Shown here one piece after another: positions 1 to 6,229 of a stretch of 40,666 bases of DNA. Under the pieces are notes generated by a model. It worked only from the letters and a program-made list of their open reading frames with translations. It was not told where the DNA came from and searched no databases. Origin of the DNA: JBBQDZ01 sp038237515 (lineage in GTDB: Bacteria > Actinomycetota > Thermoleophilia > Gaiellales > Gaiellaceae). Each line of letters begins with the position of its first letter. Position 1 is the stretch's first letter. The stretch spans positions 1 through 40,666 of the forward strand of contig JBBRYP010000039.1 of the NCBI GenBank assembly GCA_038237515.1, written 5' to 3'. Both the position numbers and the translations under genes were made by a program.

Positions 1-125
1 AGGGCGAGCAGCCCCTCCCTCGCCGCCCCGACAAGCTCGCCGAGCGCCTCCTGGATCTGCGGCGGCAACGCGCGCTCGGCCGCCGCCGCGGTCGTAACGA
101 CCTTCGCGCCCAGTACCTTCTTCAT
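1..125 (-). CDS. Transposase, IS256-like, N-terminal part (runs off the window)
   Basis: This is the first 41 codons of a leftward gene whose remainder lies outside the window. It starts at an ATG (125-123) with a strong GGAGG ribosome site 7 nt upstream. The peptide begins MKKVLGAKV and continues with an ALGELVGAAREGLLA segment that, from memory, matches the N-terminus of actinobacterial IS256-family transposases, which catalyse DDE transposition. That assignment is recall only, and no catalytic residue lies inside the visible part. If correct, the outer end of the element should fall between 126 and about 245, where no gene is seen; a candidate end is the GAGGATGTCCGAGATTTCG sequence read leftward from about 236. 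Confidence 0.5.
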   Translation of the reverse strand, partial: MKKVLGAKVVTTAAAAERALPPQIQEALGELVGAAREGLLA

Positions 126-281
126 GGCGGTTCCTCCAGTCTCGAATGGACTTCAGCGACCCAGAACGCTGCCGACGGCAGCCGACGGGGCCGGAGGGAC
201 CGCCGCTCAAAGTTCTACGAAATCTCGGACATCCTCCCCTGCCCGCAAGTCAAGTCACTCGAAGAAACCAAGGAGAGCGCT

Positions 282-749
282 ATGCCATCAGTTGAACAGT
301 CGATTGAACTGGACGTTCCGGTAACCACCGCTTACAACCAGTGGACGCAGTTCGAAAAGTTCCCGGAGTTCATGAACGGTGTCGAAGAGGTGCGTCAGAT
401 CGACGAAACCCACCTGCACTGGGTGGCGGAGATCGGCGGCCACCGCGAAGAGTGGGACGCCGAGATCACCGAGCAGCATCCCGACGAGCGGATCGCCTGG
501 AACGCGACCGGCGGGAAGAGCAACGCGGGCGTCGTGACGTTCCACCGACTCGAGGACCAGCGCTGCAAGATCATGCTTCAGCTCGATTGGGAGTCGGAGC
601 GGATGATCGAGAAGCTCGGCAGTGCGATCGGCCAGGACGACCGCCAGGTCAAAGGTGACCTCGAGCGGTTCAAGGAGCTGATCGAGGCTCGCGGCACCGA
701 AACGGGCGCCTGGCGCGGCGAGGTCGAGCACGCCGGTAGCGGCCGATAG
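282..749 (+). CDS. SRPBCC (START-like/cyclase) family protein
   Basis: A 155-residue protein with the pattern of the SRPBCC/polyketide-cyclase superfamily: a first beta strand (MPSVEQSIELDVPV), then a helix with TAYNQWTQFEKFPEFMNGVEEV, alternating strands (THLHWVAEIGG, EEWDAEITE, ERIAWNAT) and a long C-terminal helix after residue 105. These folds form a hydrophobic ligand cavity; the ligand is unknown. The W-x-x-F-x-x-F-P-x-F-M segment is typical of the stress-associated cyclase/dehydrase subgroup. The ATG is preceded by AAGGAGA, which fixes the start. It is next to the presumed insertion-sequence end, so its promoter may be derived from or cut by the element. No signal peptide is seen. Confidence 0.85.
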   Translation: MPSVEQSIELDVPVTTAYNQWTQFEKFPEFMNGVEEVRQIDETHLHWVAEIGGHREEWDAEITEQHPDERIAWNATGGKSNAGVVTFHRLEDQRCKIMLQLDWESERMIEKLGSAIGQDDRQVKGDLERFKELIEARGTETGAWRGEVEHAGSGR

Positions 750-765
750 CTCCCAGAGCACCGTC

Positions 766-1080
766 GTGCGGCAGGTAGCCGCTGGGCGCAGCGTCGGCTT
801 CGGCGCGACGACACCACCGGCTGAGATCGAGGCGGGCACCCTCGACGCGCTGCGCTCCTCCGTGCAGTTGCTGCAGTTCACGTGGCGGCTCGCCGCGATG
901 CTCGAAGACCTGCTGACCGTCGCCCCGGAGGAACGTCGGGCGCCCCTACGCGAACAGCTTGGGCTGCTGCAGACGAGGGTCCTCCGCACGTTCGAGGACG
1001 GCGATAGGAAGCGTGCGATGATGCCCGACCAGCGGGGCGTAGGCTCCGGCCGCGACGCGATACTGCACCCGCTCCGTTAG
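766..1080 (+). pseudogene. C-terminal fragment resembling DUF2254 membrane protein
   Basis: A 104-codon frame starting at a GTG without a good ribosome site. Residues 30-95 (VQLLQFTWRLAAMLEDLLTV, then PEERRAPLREQLGLL, and a D-x-R-G-V-G-S-G end) resemble, from memory, the cytoplasmic C-terminus of DUF2254 membrane proteins, which are normally more than 400 residues with N-terminal membrane segments. Nothing of that N-terminal part precedes it; the SRPBCC gene ends 16 nt upstream. It is therefore read as a remnant left by deletion rather than a functional gene, although a short expressed protein cannot be excluded. Confidence 0.4.
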
Positions 1081-1172
1081 CCGCCGCCTGCGACGGCCGC
1101 CGTGGTAGGCGTCGCCGCGTAGGCGCCCCACTACCGGCTGAGGTTCGCTCGGCTCGCTGGCATTGCCACGGC

Positions 1173-1207
1173 CCGCCCCACCGCTGCGAATCGCAACGGC
1201 GGGGCGG
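1173..1207. terminator. Strong hairpin, probable bidirectional terminator
   Basis: Inverted repeat CCGCCCC-A-CCG-C-TGCG (1173-1188) with CGCA-A-CGG-C-GGGGCGG (1192-1207) around a 3-nt AAT loop: 14 pairs with two mismatches. It lies between the rightward DUF2254 fragment and the leftward secreted-protein gene ending at 1253. No T-run follows on either strand. Confidence 0.6.
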
Positions 1208-1252
1208 ACGAACCTGACCCTAGTCCGGTGCCGGGGCGGGGGCTCGGTTAGC

Positions 1253-2014
1253 TCACCTCGCGACCACGGCGGAAGCAGTCCAAGAGCGGGAGCCGCTGAC
1301 GGAGACTGCCTGCAGCCAATAGCGCGATTGTCCACGCACGACTCTTCGATCCAGCCAGCTGTAGCCGGCGCCGCGGATCGAGGTGCCCGCGGAAATCAGC
1401 GTTCGGTTCAGGCGGACGCGGTGCGTCCCGACCTGCCGGTAGACGTTGAAGCCGAGGCTTTCGACCCCCGTACCGGTCCGCCAGCGTAGGGCGACCCCGC
1501 CCTGTGTGCGGGCCGCGACGAAGCTCCGAACTGTCACGGCGGTGGGGGTGAAGCAGAAGAGGACGTGGCTGATCGTCGGCTTCGGCGACTCCAGTCCCGA
1601 GTCGGAGCTGACGGCCGGGCCATACGTGTAGAGGTTCTGCCCGCTGCCGTTGCTGCCCGCCTTCACGAACACGGCGACGATCGGCGATGTCGAGCTCCAG
1701 TCGAAGGTTGCCGGATTCTGGCCGATCCCCGCCTGGTAGTTGCTGATCGTGACAGTCACCGGCGTGGTGGCGCCCGTGTAGTCCTTGTTGTACGTGCCGT
1801 TGGCGCCCTGATCCGCAAAGACTCCGTTGCCCCCGTAACCGAAGTCCTGGCAGCTGACGTGATTCCCGGTCGGATGGGTCACGGTTCCGGGGCCGCTGTA
1901 GGCCAGAGCCGTGGCGGCGGCTGCGAGGGCTGCGGCCGCCGCGATGCCGCCGACGCACCCCCGTCGTCCCACCGCAGACGACCACGGCGTCGAGAAATGC
2001 ATGAACTTACGCAT
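1253..2014 (-). CDS. Secreted protein with C-terminal fibronectin-III-like domain
   Basis: A 253-residue exported protein of unknown function. Residues 20-39 form a hydrophobic signal segment (GGIAAAAALAAAATALA, cleavage likely after ALAYS or nearby). Residues 40-155 form a beta-rich domain ending SHVLFCF, a pattern common in surface or adhesin-type repeats. Residues 165-253 (GGVALRWRTGTGVESLGFNVYR and following) look like the fibronectin-III-like module often found at the end of bacterial extracellular proteins. Two cysteines (NHVSCQ and LFCF) could form a disulfide. The ATG has GGGGAGGA 7 nt upstream. Its promoter/leader is shared with the two coiled-coil genes at 10.2 and 11.1 kb. It ends just beyond the 1173-1207 hairpin. 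Confidence 0.75.
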   Translation of the reverse strand: MRKFMHFSTPWSSAVGRRGCVGGIAAAAALAAAATALAYSGPGTVTHPTGNHVSCQDFGYGGNGVFADQGANGTYNKDYTGATTPVTVTISNYQAGIGQNPATFDWSSTSPIVAVFVKAGSNGSGQNLYTYGPAVSSDSGLESPKPTISHVLFCFTPTAVTVRSFVAARTQGGVALRWRTGTGVESLGFNVYRQVGTHRVRLNRTLISAGTSIRGAGYSWLDRRVVRGQSRYWLQAVSVSGSRSWTASAVVAR

Positions 2015-2111
2015 GGAAGAATCCTCCCCTTTTGCGAGACGGCGCCACTGAACCGCAGGGCGCCACTGAACGACTTCTCGTCTCTTTATAGCCAGGTCGA
2101 GGGAATTCGCC
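2015..2111 (-). promoter_or_regulatory. Shared promoter/leader element, copy 3
   Basis: Read leftward this is AATTCCCTCGACC, then TGGCTATAAAGAGA (TATAAA box at 2090-2085), then a hairpin GGCGCC (2064-2059) with GGCGCC (2046-2041) enclosing CTGCGGTTCAGT, then AGGGGAGG and the ATG at 2014. The same order and spacing occur before the genes at 10268 and 11159 (box to start 74-78 nt). On the top strand the 13-mer GGCGCCACTGAAC is repeated at 2041-2053 and 2059-2071. I infer a promoter plus about 65 nt of structured 5' leader. Confidence 0.6.
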
Positions 2112-2309
2112 CTTGAGATCGACCAAGGATCACTCGAGAGGGGGATCTACTGCTTATCGGGTAGCACCATCGCCCCGTCCTCTCCCTGTCGAAGCGGTGC
2201 CTCTATCACTTTCGAACCATAATCCACCCTGCGACGAACCAGCTTCGATCGACGGCCTCGCCCAGTCCACGCGTCCGTTTGGGCCGTCACGACGAAAGGA
2301 GCACGGTTC

Positions 2310-2990
2310 ATGTCTTATCTTCCTCGGCTCGAGGAGCTGGATCGCGACGGTGCGATCCAGGAAGCAGCAGAGAAGGTCGACGGCGACACGCGTGCGGCGT
2401 TCCTGCGCAAGGCGGGCGTCGGTGTCGGCGCCGTCGTCGGTGCGGGCGCGTTCATGGGTGCCCTGCCGAGCGTCGCCTTCGGCGCCGGGATTCCCGCGAG
2501 CGACATCGCGATCTTGAACTTCGCGCTGACGCTCGAGTACCTCGAGGCCGCCTTCTACGCGGAGGCCGTCCACGGCAAGAAGCTGACAGGAGAGACGCAG
2601 CGCTTCGCGCAGGTCGTCTCCAACCACGAGAACAGCCACGTCGTCTTCCTGAAGAAGGTGCTCGGGTCCAAGGCCGTTGCCAAGCCGACGTTCGACTTCA
2701 AGGGAACGACGATGAATCAGGCCATGTTCGAGGCTACCGCGCAGGTGCTCGAGGATACGGGCGTCCACGCTTACCTCGGTCAGGTCGGCAACATCAAGTC
2801 GAAGGCGGTCCTCGCCGGCGCCGGCTCGATCCTCCCGGTCGAGGCGCGCCACGCCTCCTGGATTCGTGACCTGCGCTTCCACGGCGGCACGACTCCGGCG
2901 ACGACCCCCGCTCCGGCGGGCTTCGAGGAAGGCTTCTCGAAGGCGAAGATCCTGGCCGCCGTCAAGGCGACCGGCTTCATCGTCGGCTAG
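2310..2990 (+). CDS. Ferritin-like domain protein with Tat-like signal
   Basis: A 226-residue protein. Residues 28-60 (DTRAAFLRKAGVGVGAV and on to VAFGA) look like a Tat export signal, but the twin arginine is replaced by R-A (RAAFLRKA). Residues 62-200 form a helical ferritin-like bundle with metal-binding type residues: LEYLEAAFYAEAV (E on the first helix), NHENSHVVFLKKVL (E-x-x-H) and a later EARHASWIRDL (E-x-x-H). This is the pattern of Ferritin_2/rubrerythrin-like periplasmic or cell-wall proteins that bind a di-iron or di-manganese centre. The ATG follows AAAGGAG. It is directly upstream of tatA and tatC in the same direction, which suggests it is a Tat substrate. Confidence 0.85.
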   Translation: MSYLPRLEELDRDGAIQEAAEKVDGDTRAAFLRKAGVGVGAVVGAGAFMGALPSVAFGAGIPASDIAILNFALTLEYLEAAFYAEAVHGKKLTGETQRFAQVVSNHENSHVVFLKKVLGSKAVAKPTFDFKGTTMNQAMFEATAQVLEDTGVHAYLGQVGNIKSKAVLAGAGSILPVEARHASWIRDLRFHGGTTPATTPAPAGFEEGFSKAKILAAVKATGFIVG

Positions 2991-3066
2991 TAGCCGGCCG
3001 AAAGTCCCGGGGCGGTGGGTGGGGCTCCCGCCGCCCCGGGTCAACCTGCGAAACGGAAGGACTGCG

Positions 3067-3324
3067 ATGCCAGGTTTCATCGGAATGCCGGAGCTGCTCC
3101 TCTTAGGTCTCGTCGTGCTGCTCGTGTTCGGGCCGAAGCGCCTGCCCGAGATGGGCCGCTCGATGGGACGCGGGATGCGCGAGTTCAAGGACTCGATCAC
3201 CGGCGACAAGCACCAGCACGAGGTCGAGGCCCCGCCCGTCGTCACCGTCGCCGACGGCGAGGTCGAGTTGCCGACGGTCACGACCGTACACGACCGCGTC
3301 GAGACGCCGCGGAGGGCTGCCTGA
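3067..3324 (+). CDS. tatA: Sec-independent translocase protein TatA
   Basis: An 85-residue protein with the standard TatA layout: a single N-terminal membrane helix (residues 6-22, MPELLLLGLVVLLVFG), the FGPKRLPE hinge, an amphipathic helix (MGRSMGRGMREFKDSI) and a variable acidic tail from residue 45. TatA oligomers form the passage through which folded proteins cross the cytoplasmic membrane, together with TatC. The ATG has GGAAGG 7 nt upstream, and tatC starts 2 nt after the stop, so the two are translationally linked. It could equally be called TatA/E; a separate TatB is not seen here. Confidence 0.93.
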   Translation: MPGFIGMPELLLLGLVVLLVFGPKRLPEMGRSMGRGMREFKDSITGDKHQHEVEAPPVVTVADGEVELPTVTTVHDRVETPRRAA

Positions 3325-3326
3325 CC

Positions 3327-4088
3327 ATGCGGCCCCCGCGTCGTCTTCGTCACGACGAAGGGCAGGAGCTCGTCGAGCATCTCGGCGAGCTTCGTGCCCG
3401 CCTCTTCGTCTCGATCCTCGCAATAGGCCTCGGTTTCGGCGTCTCCTACGCCTTCCACGCACGCCTGATCCAGTGGTTGAATGCGCCGCTTCCGGACGGG
3501 AGGAAACCCGTCACCTTTGGCGTCGCGGAGCCGTTCCTGACCTCGCTCAAGGTGAGTCTCCTCGCCGGGTTCGCCCTGGCGCTTCCGGTCGTTCTCTGGC
3601 AGCTCTGGTCGTTCCTCGCGCCGGCGTTCGCGAAGCGCGTCCAGCGGACGCTCGTCGTCTACGTCGCGACCGCGACCGGCCTGTTCGTTGTCGGGGTCGG
3701 GTTCGCCTACCGCGTCGCCTTGCCGAACGCCGTCCATTTCCTGACCAAGTACGACTCGCACCTCTACAACATCCAGGTGCGCGCGTCGAGCTACTACTCG
3801 TTCGCGCTGCTCGTGCTCGCTAGCGTCGGTGTGGTCTTCGAGCTGCCGATCTTCGTGCTCGCGCTCGTGCGCCTCGGAATCACCTCGAGCGCGCGTCTGA
3901 GGCGCAGCCGCCGGATCGGCTACGTCGCGATGGCGGCGCTCGCCGTCGCTCTGCCCGGGGTCGATCCCGTGACGACGGCGTTCGAGATGGTGCCGCTGCT
4001 CGTGCTCTACGAAGCGTCCATCTGGCTCTCGGTGGTCCTCGAGCGGCGCTGGGTGCCCGCACTGGAGCCCGAGGGGCAGGCGGCGTGA
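3327..4088 (+). CDS. tatC: Sec-independent translocase protein TatC
   Basis: A 253-residue polytopic membrane protein with six predicted helices, close to the usual 240-260 residues. The cytoplasmic N-terminus carries LVEHLGELRARL, the TatC motif that contacts the twin-arginine signal, followed by the first membrane helix. Other hallmarks are EPFLTSLKVSLLAGFALALP, QLWSFLAPAF, the long YNIQVRASSYYSFALL loop, EVPIF-like ELPIF and the terminal LPGVDPVTTAFEMVPLLVLYE. TatC is the signal-peptide receptor of the twin-arginine pathway. It starts at ATG 3327, 2 nt after tatA, and is followed by a hairpin at 4135-4186. Confidence 0.94.
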   Translation: MRPPRRLRHDEGQELVEHLGELRARLFVSILAIGLGFGVSYAFHARLIQWLNAPLPDGRKPVTFGVAEPFLTSLKVSLLAGFALALPVVLWQLWSFLAPAFAKRVQRTLVVYVATATGLFVVGVGFAYRVALPNAVHFLTKYDSHLYNIQVRASSYYSFALLVLASVGVVFELPIFVLALVRLGITSSARLRRSRRIGYVAMAALAVALPGVDPVTTAFEMVPLLVLYEASIWLSVVLERRWVPALEPEGQAA

Positions 4089-4134
4089 ACCGCCGAGCGG
4101 TTCGTTTCTAGCCAGATGGGAAGAAAGGAAGGGG

Positions 4135-4186
4135 GCCGGGGCGGCGGGATTCTGTCCCTGACTAACGGCCCCCCCGCCGCTCCGGC
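4135..4186. terminator. Convergent-gene hairpin
   Basis: GCCGGGGCGGCGGG (4135-4148) pairs with CCCGCCGCTCCGGC (4173-4186), 14 pairs including one G-T, around a 24-nt loop. It sits between tatC and the leftward gene ending at 4202. The loop includes a GGGATTCTGTCCCTGAC-like sequence also seen in the foldback at 27997-28069. Confidence 0.45.
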
Positions 4187-4201
4187 GCTCTAAGCTAAGG
4201 C

Positions 4202-5764
4202 CTAGCCGACGCGGAAGGCGCCGCTCACGAGCGAGGAGGTGCGCGAGCTGTTCAGGTCGGCGCCGAAGCGCACGGAGTAGACGTAGTAGCCGGGCCTCAG
4301 CCGCTTCGGAGGGAATATGACGAGCGGTGACCAGCGGGCCTGCACCTTGCCGGCGGCCGTCGCGACGGTCGTTGCATCCTGCGGGGAGCCGCTGGCGAGG
4401 GCGAGCGACTTCGACCGGGAGAGCCCGGCGGCGGAGCTCACGCGGATGATGCTCGCCGCGTAGGAGGCGCCTTCCTCGGCGGTGACCGTGAAGCCGAAGG
4501 ACGTGGCGCGGGCCGTTTTGCGGCCGAGCTTGAAAACTGCGTCCGCCCCGAGCACTGCGGCGGTGTGCTGGAAGCTGCGCAGCGGCCCCTGGCAGCGCCC
4601 GGCCGTCTGGGCGATCGCCTGCTTGATCGCATCGTAGGAAGGCTTGGGCGAGCCGTCCGCGCGCATGACGCCGGACTGCCAGCGCGTCAGGTCGGACTCG
4701 TCCATCAGGCGATAGATGAGGACGTTGTCGACACTCGGGTCGCACGCGAGATAGCGAACCAGGTCGCCGTAGATCTGTGCCTGTGTCGACTCGTCAGCGG
4801 TGTCGTTCAGCTCGCGGCTGTTGTAGAAGGCAAGGTGGTCTCCGGTCGGAGTCGTCTGCCAGCCCGTCTCGTCGAGGTTGAAGCGGAGCCCCTCCTCGAA
4901 CGTCGGCTGTGCCGTGCCGTGGAAGGCGTCCCAGTAGGCCTGCTTGAGCCGGTCAAGGTCGGCCACACCCGCGTTCGGCCAGGCGTAACTCCTCGTGTAC
5001 TGATCGCGCGAGGACGCGGGGTACGGGTGGAACGAGACGGCATCGAACAGAGGGCGCTCACGTCCGGCGGCGCGGTAGGCATCGCCCATGTACTTGATGA
5101 ACCGGATCGGCGAGTTGGAGATGTTGCTCGGAGCGTCGGGATTGTCGTTCCCGCGGGCGTCGAGACCGCCTGCGATCACGCGGATGTTCGGGTTCACAGC
5201 CTTGAGCGCGTCGTAGGAGCGCGCGAGGAGGTCGACGAAGTCGCCCGGAGCCCTGGGCGTGTCGTCGTCGTTGAACTGCGGCCGCCAGAAGTAGGTGACG
5301 TTGGGCTCGTTCCCGACCACGTAGTCGGTGATCTGCGGATACGCCGATGCCAGGATCTGCAGGAACGTTGCGAATGCTGCCCGGTTGTCCGCGCTCGAGA
5401 GGTCGCTGGGTCGTGACTCGGTGACGTTGAAGAACGGCTGGATGCCGTATCCGCGCGCGGTCGGGACGAGCCTGTCGAGCTGTTCGCGGTCGGCGATCGC
5501 CGTCGGATTCTCCGGATGCCAGACGACGACCAGCCGGCTGATGGTCATGCCCATGTCGCGCAGGGCACCGTAGTAGGAGCTGCCGCCGTCGTTCGTCGCG
5601 TACGGCTCGTCGCTGGCGATGCCGACGTGCAGGGAACCGCCGGCGCCGGCGCCCGCGCCGGCTCCTGCCGATCCGAAGGCCGCGACGAGCATGGCGGCGA
5701 GCGCGCAGAGTTGGAAGAGCCGCAACCTCATCGTTGCGAGGCATCGGCACCCGCGCGAAAACAC
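4202..5764 (-). CDS. Secreted glycoside-hydrolase-like (clan GH-A type) protein
   Basis: A 520-codon frame from GTG 5764, which has GGGGGA a few nt upstream. An alternative start is ATG 5731, giving the classical signal MRLRLFQLCALAAMLVAAFG. The mature part looks like a TIM-barrel glycosidase: strand 1 with VGIASDEPYATN, YVVGNEPNVTYFW (the N-E-P acid/base signature of clan GH-A), FDAVSFHPYP on a middle strand, and LDETGWQT, whose E is the candidate nucleophile. A beta-type C-terminal domain follows (from about residue 400). The substrate is not predictable. A paralogue at 20091-21539 shares the NEPN, DRWQSG and HPY motifs. The gene is transcribed away from the small gene at 5948. Confidence 0.75.
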   Translation of the reverse strand: MFSRGCRCLATMRLRLFQLCALAAMLVAAFGSAGAGAGAGAGGSLHVGIASDEPYATNDGGSSYYGALRDMGMTISRLVVVWHPENPTAIADREQLDRLVPTARGYGIQPFFNVTESRPSDLSSADNRAAFATFLQILASAYPQITDYVVGNEPNVTYFWRPQFNDDDTPRAPGDFVDLLARSYDALKAVNPNIRVIAGGLDARGNDNPDAPSNISNSPIRFIKYMGDAYRAAGRERPLFDAVSFHPYPASSRDQYTRSYAWPNAGVADLDRLKQAYWDAFHGTAQPTFEEGLRFNLDETGWQTTPTGDHLAFYNSRELNDTADESTQAQIYGDLVRYLACDPSVDNVLIYRLMDESDLTRWQSGVMRADGSPKPSYDAIKQAIAQTAGRCQGPLRSFQHTAAVLGADAVFKLGRKTARATSFGFTVTAEEGASYAASIIRVSSAAGLSRSKSLALASGSPQDATTVATAAGKVQARWSPLVIFPPKRLRPGYYVYSVRFGADLNSSRTSSLVSGAFRVG

Positions 5765-5935
5765 CTTGTCCCCCGATCAAGGGGAACACGTCATCGCCTG
5801 GCCGGCGAAGTTGCGGTCACATCACGGCTCGCCGATCAGCGAACCGTGATGATCTGCCTGGCGAGCCGGATCACCCGCGTCCGCCGACTGCACCACTGCC
5901 CTTCGCGGCCGCCTCGACGCGCTGGTGCGTGGGGC

Positions 5936-5941
5936 TAGAAT
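5936..5941 (+). promoter_or_regulatory. -10 box TAGAAT of a probably leaderless gene
   Basis: TAGAAT ends 6 nt before GTG 5948, so transcription would begin at or next to the start codon. No ribosome site is present. Confidence 0.45.
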
Positions 5942-5947
5942 GCAACG

Positions 5948-6229
5948 GTGAGCTGGCTCCTCGTCGCCTTCCTCGCCTGCGCCGTCGCGGCCGTCGCGGG
6001 AGCCGAGTGGCCGCGTCTCAGCGAGCGGCTCGGGCTGGAGACCCGCGCCAAGCGCTCGCGCGCGCGGCGCAAGCGAGCGCTGACGGTCGTCCGCGACCCC
6101 GAGCTGACGGATCAGCCGGACCCCCGGGCTGCGAGGGAGTTCGCGGCCAGCGTGGAACGTGACCTCGCGCAGCTGCCGACGACGGACGAGCAGGGGCGCG
6201 CGAAGCGCCAGCGGCCGCCGCGCCGCTAG
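5948..6229 (+). CDS. Small membrane-anchored protein, unknown
   Basis: A 93-residue protein not recognised. It has one N-terminal membrane helix (WLLVAFLACAVAAVAGA) followed by a very basic segment (TRAKRSRARRKRALTVVRD) and a polar, arginine-rich tail, so it is probably a cytoplasmic-facing single-pass protein. It starts at GTG 5948 right after a TAGAAT -10 box and looks leaderless. Its TAG stop shares the four bases CTAG with the stop of the leftward subtilase gene (tail-to-tail overlap 6226-6229). Confidence 0.55.
   Translation: MSWLLVAFLACAVAAVAGAEWPRLSERLGLETRAKRSRARRKRALTVVRDPELTDQPDPRAAREFAASVERDLAQLPTTDEQGRAKRQRPPRR

Noticed and set aside
300..320. GAAC-TGGAC-GTTC near the SRPBCC start as a SOS box
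   Set aside because: Spacing of five and position inside the coding sequence do not fit LexA.
2154..4745. Leftward 863-codon open frame
   Set aside because: It runs antisense through the ferritin-like, tatA and tatC genes, is rich in R, D and G like GC-skewed shadows, and has no ribosome site or family resemblance.
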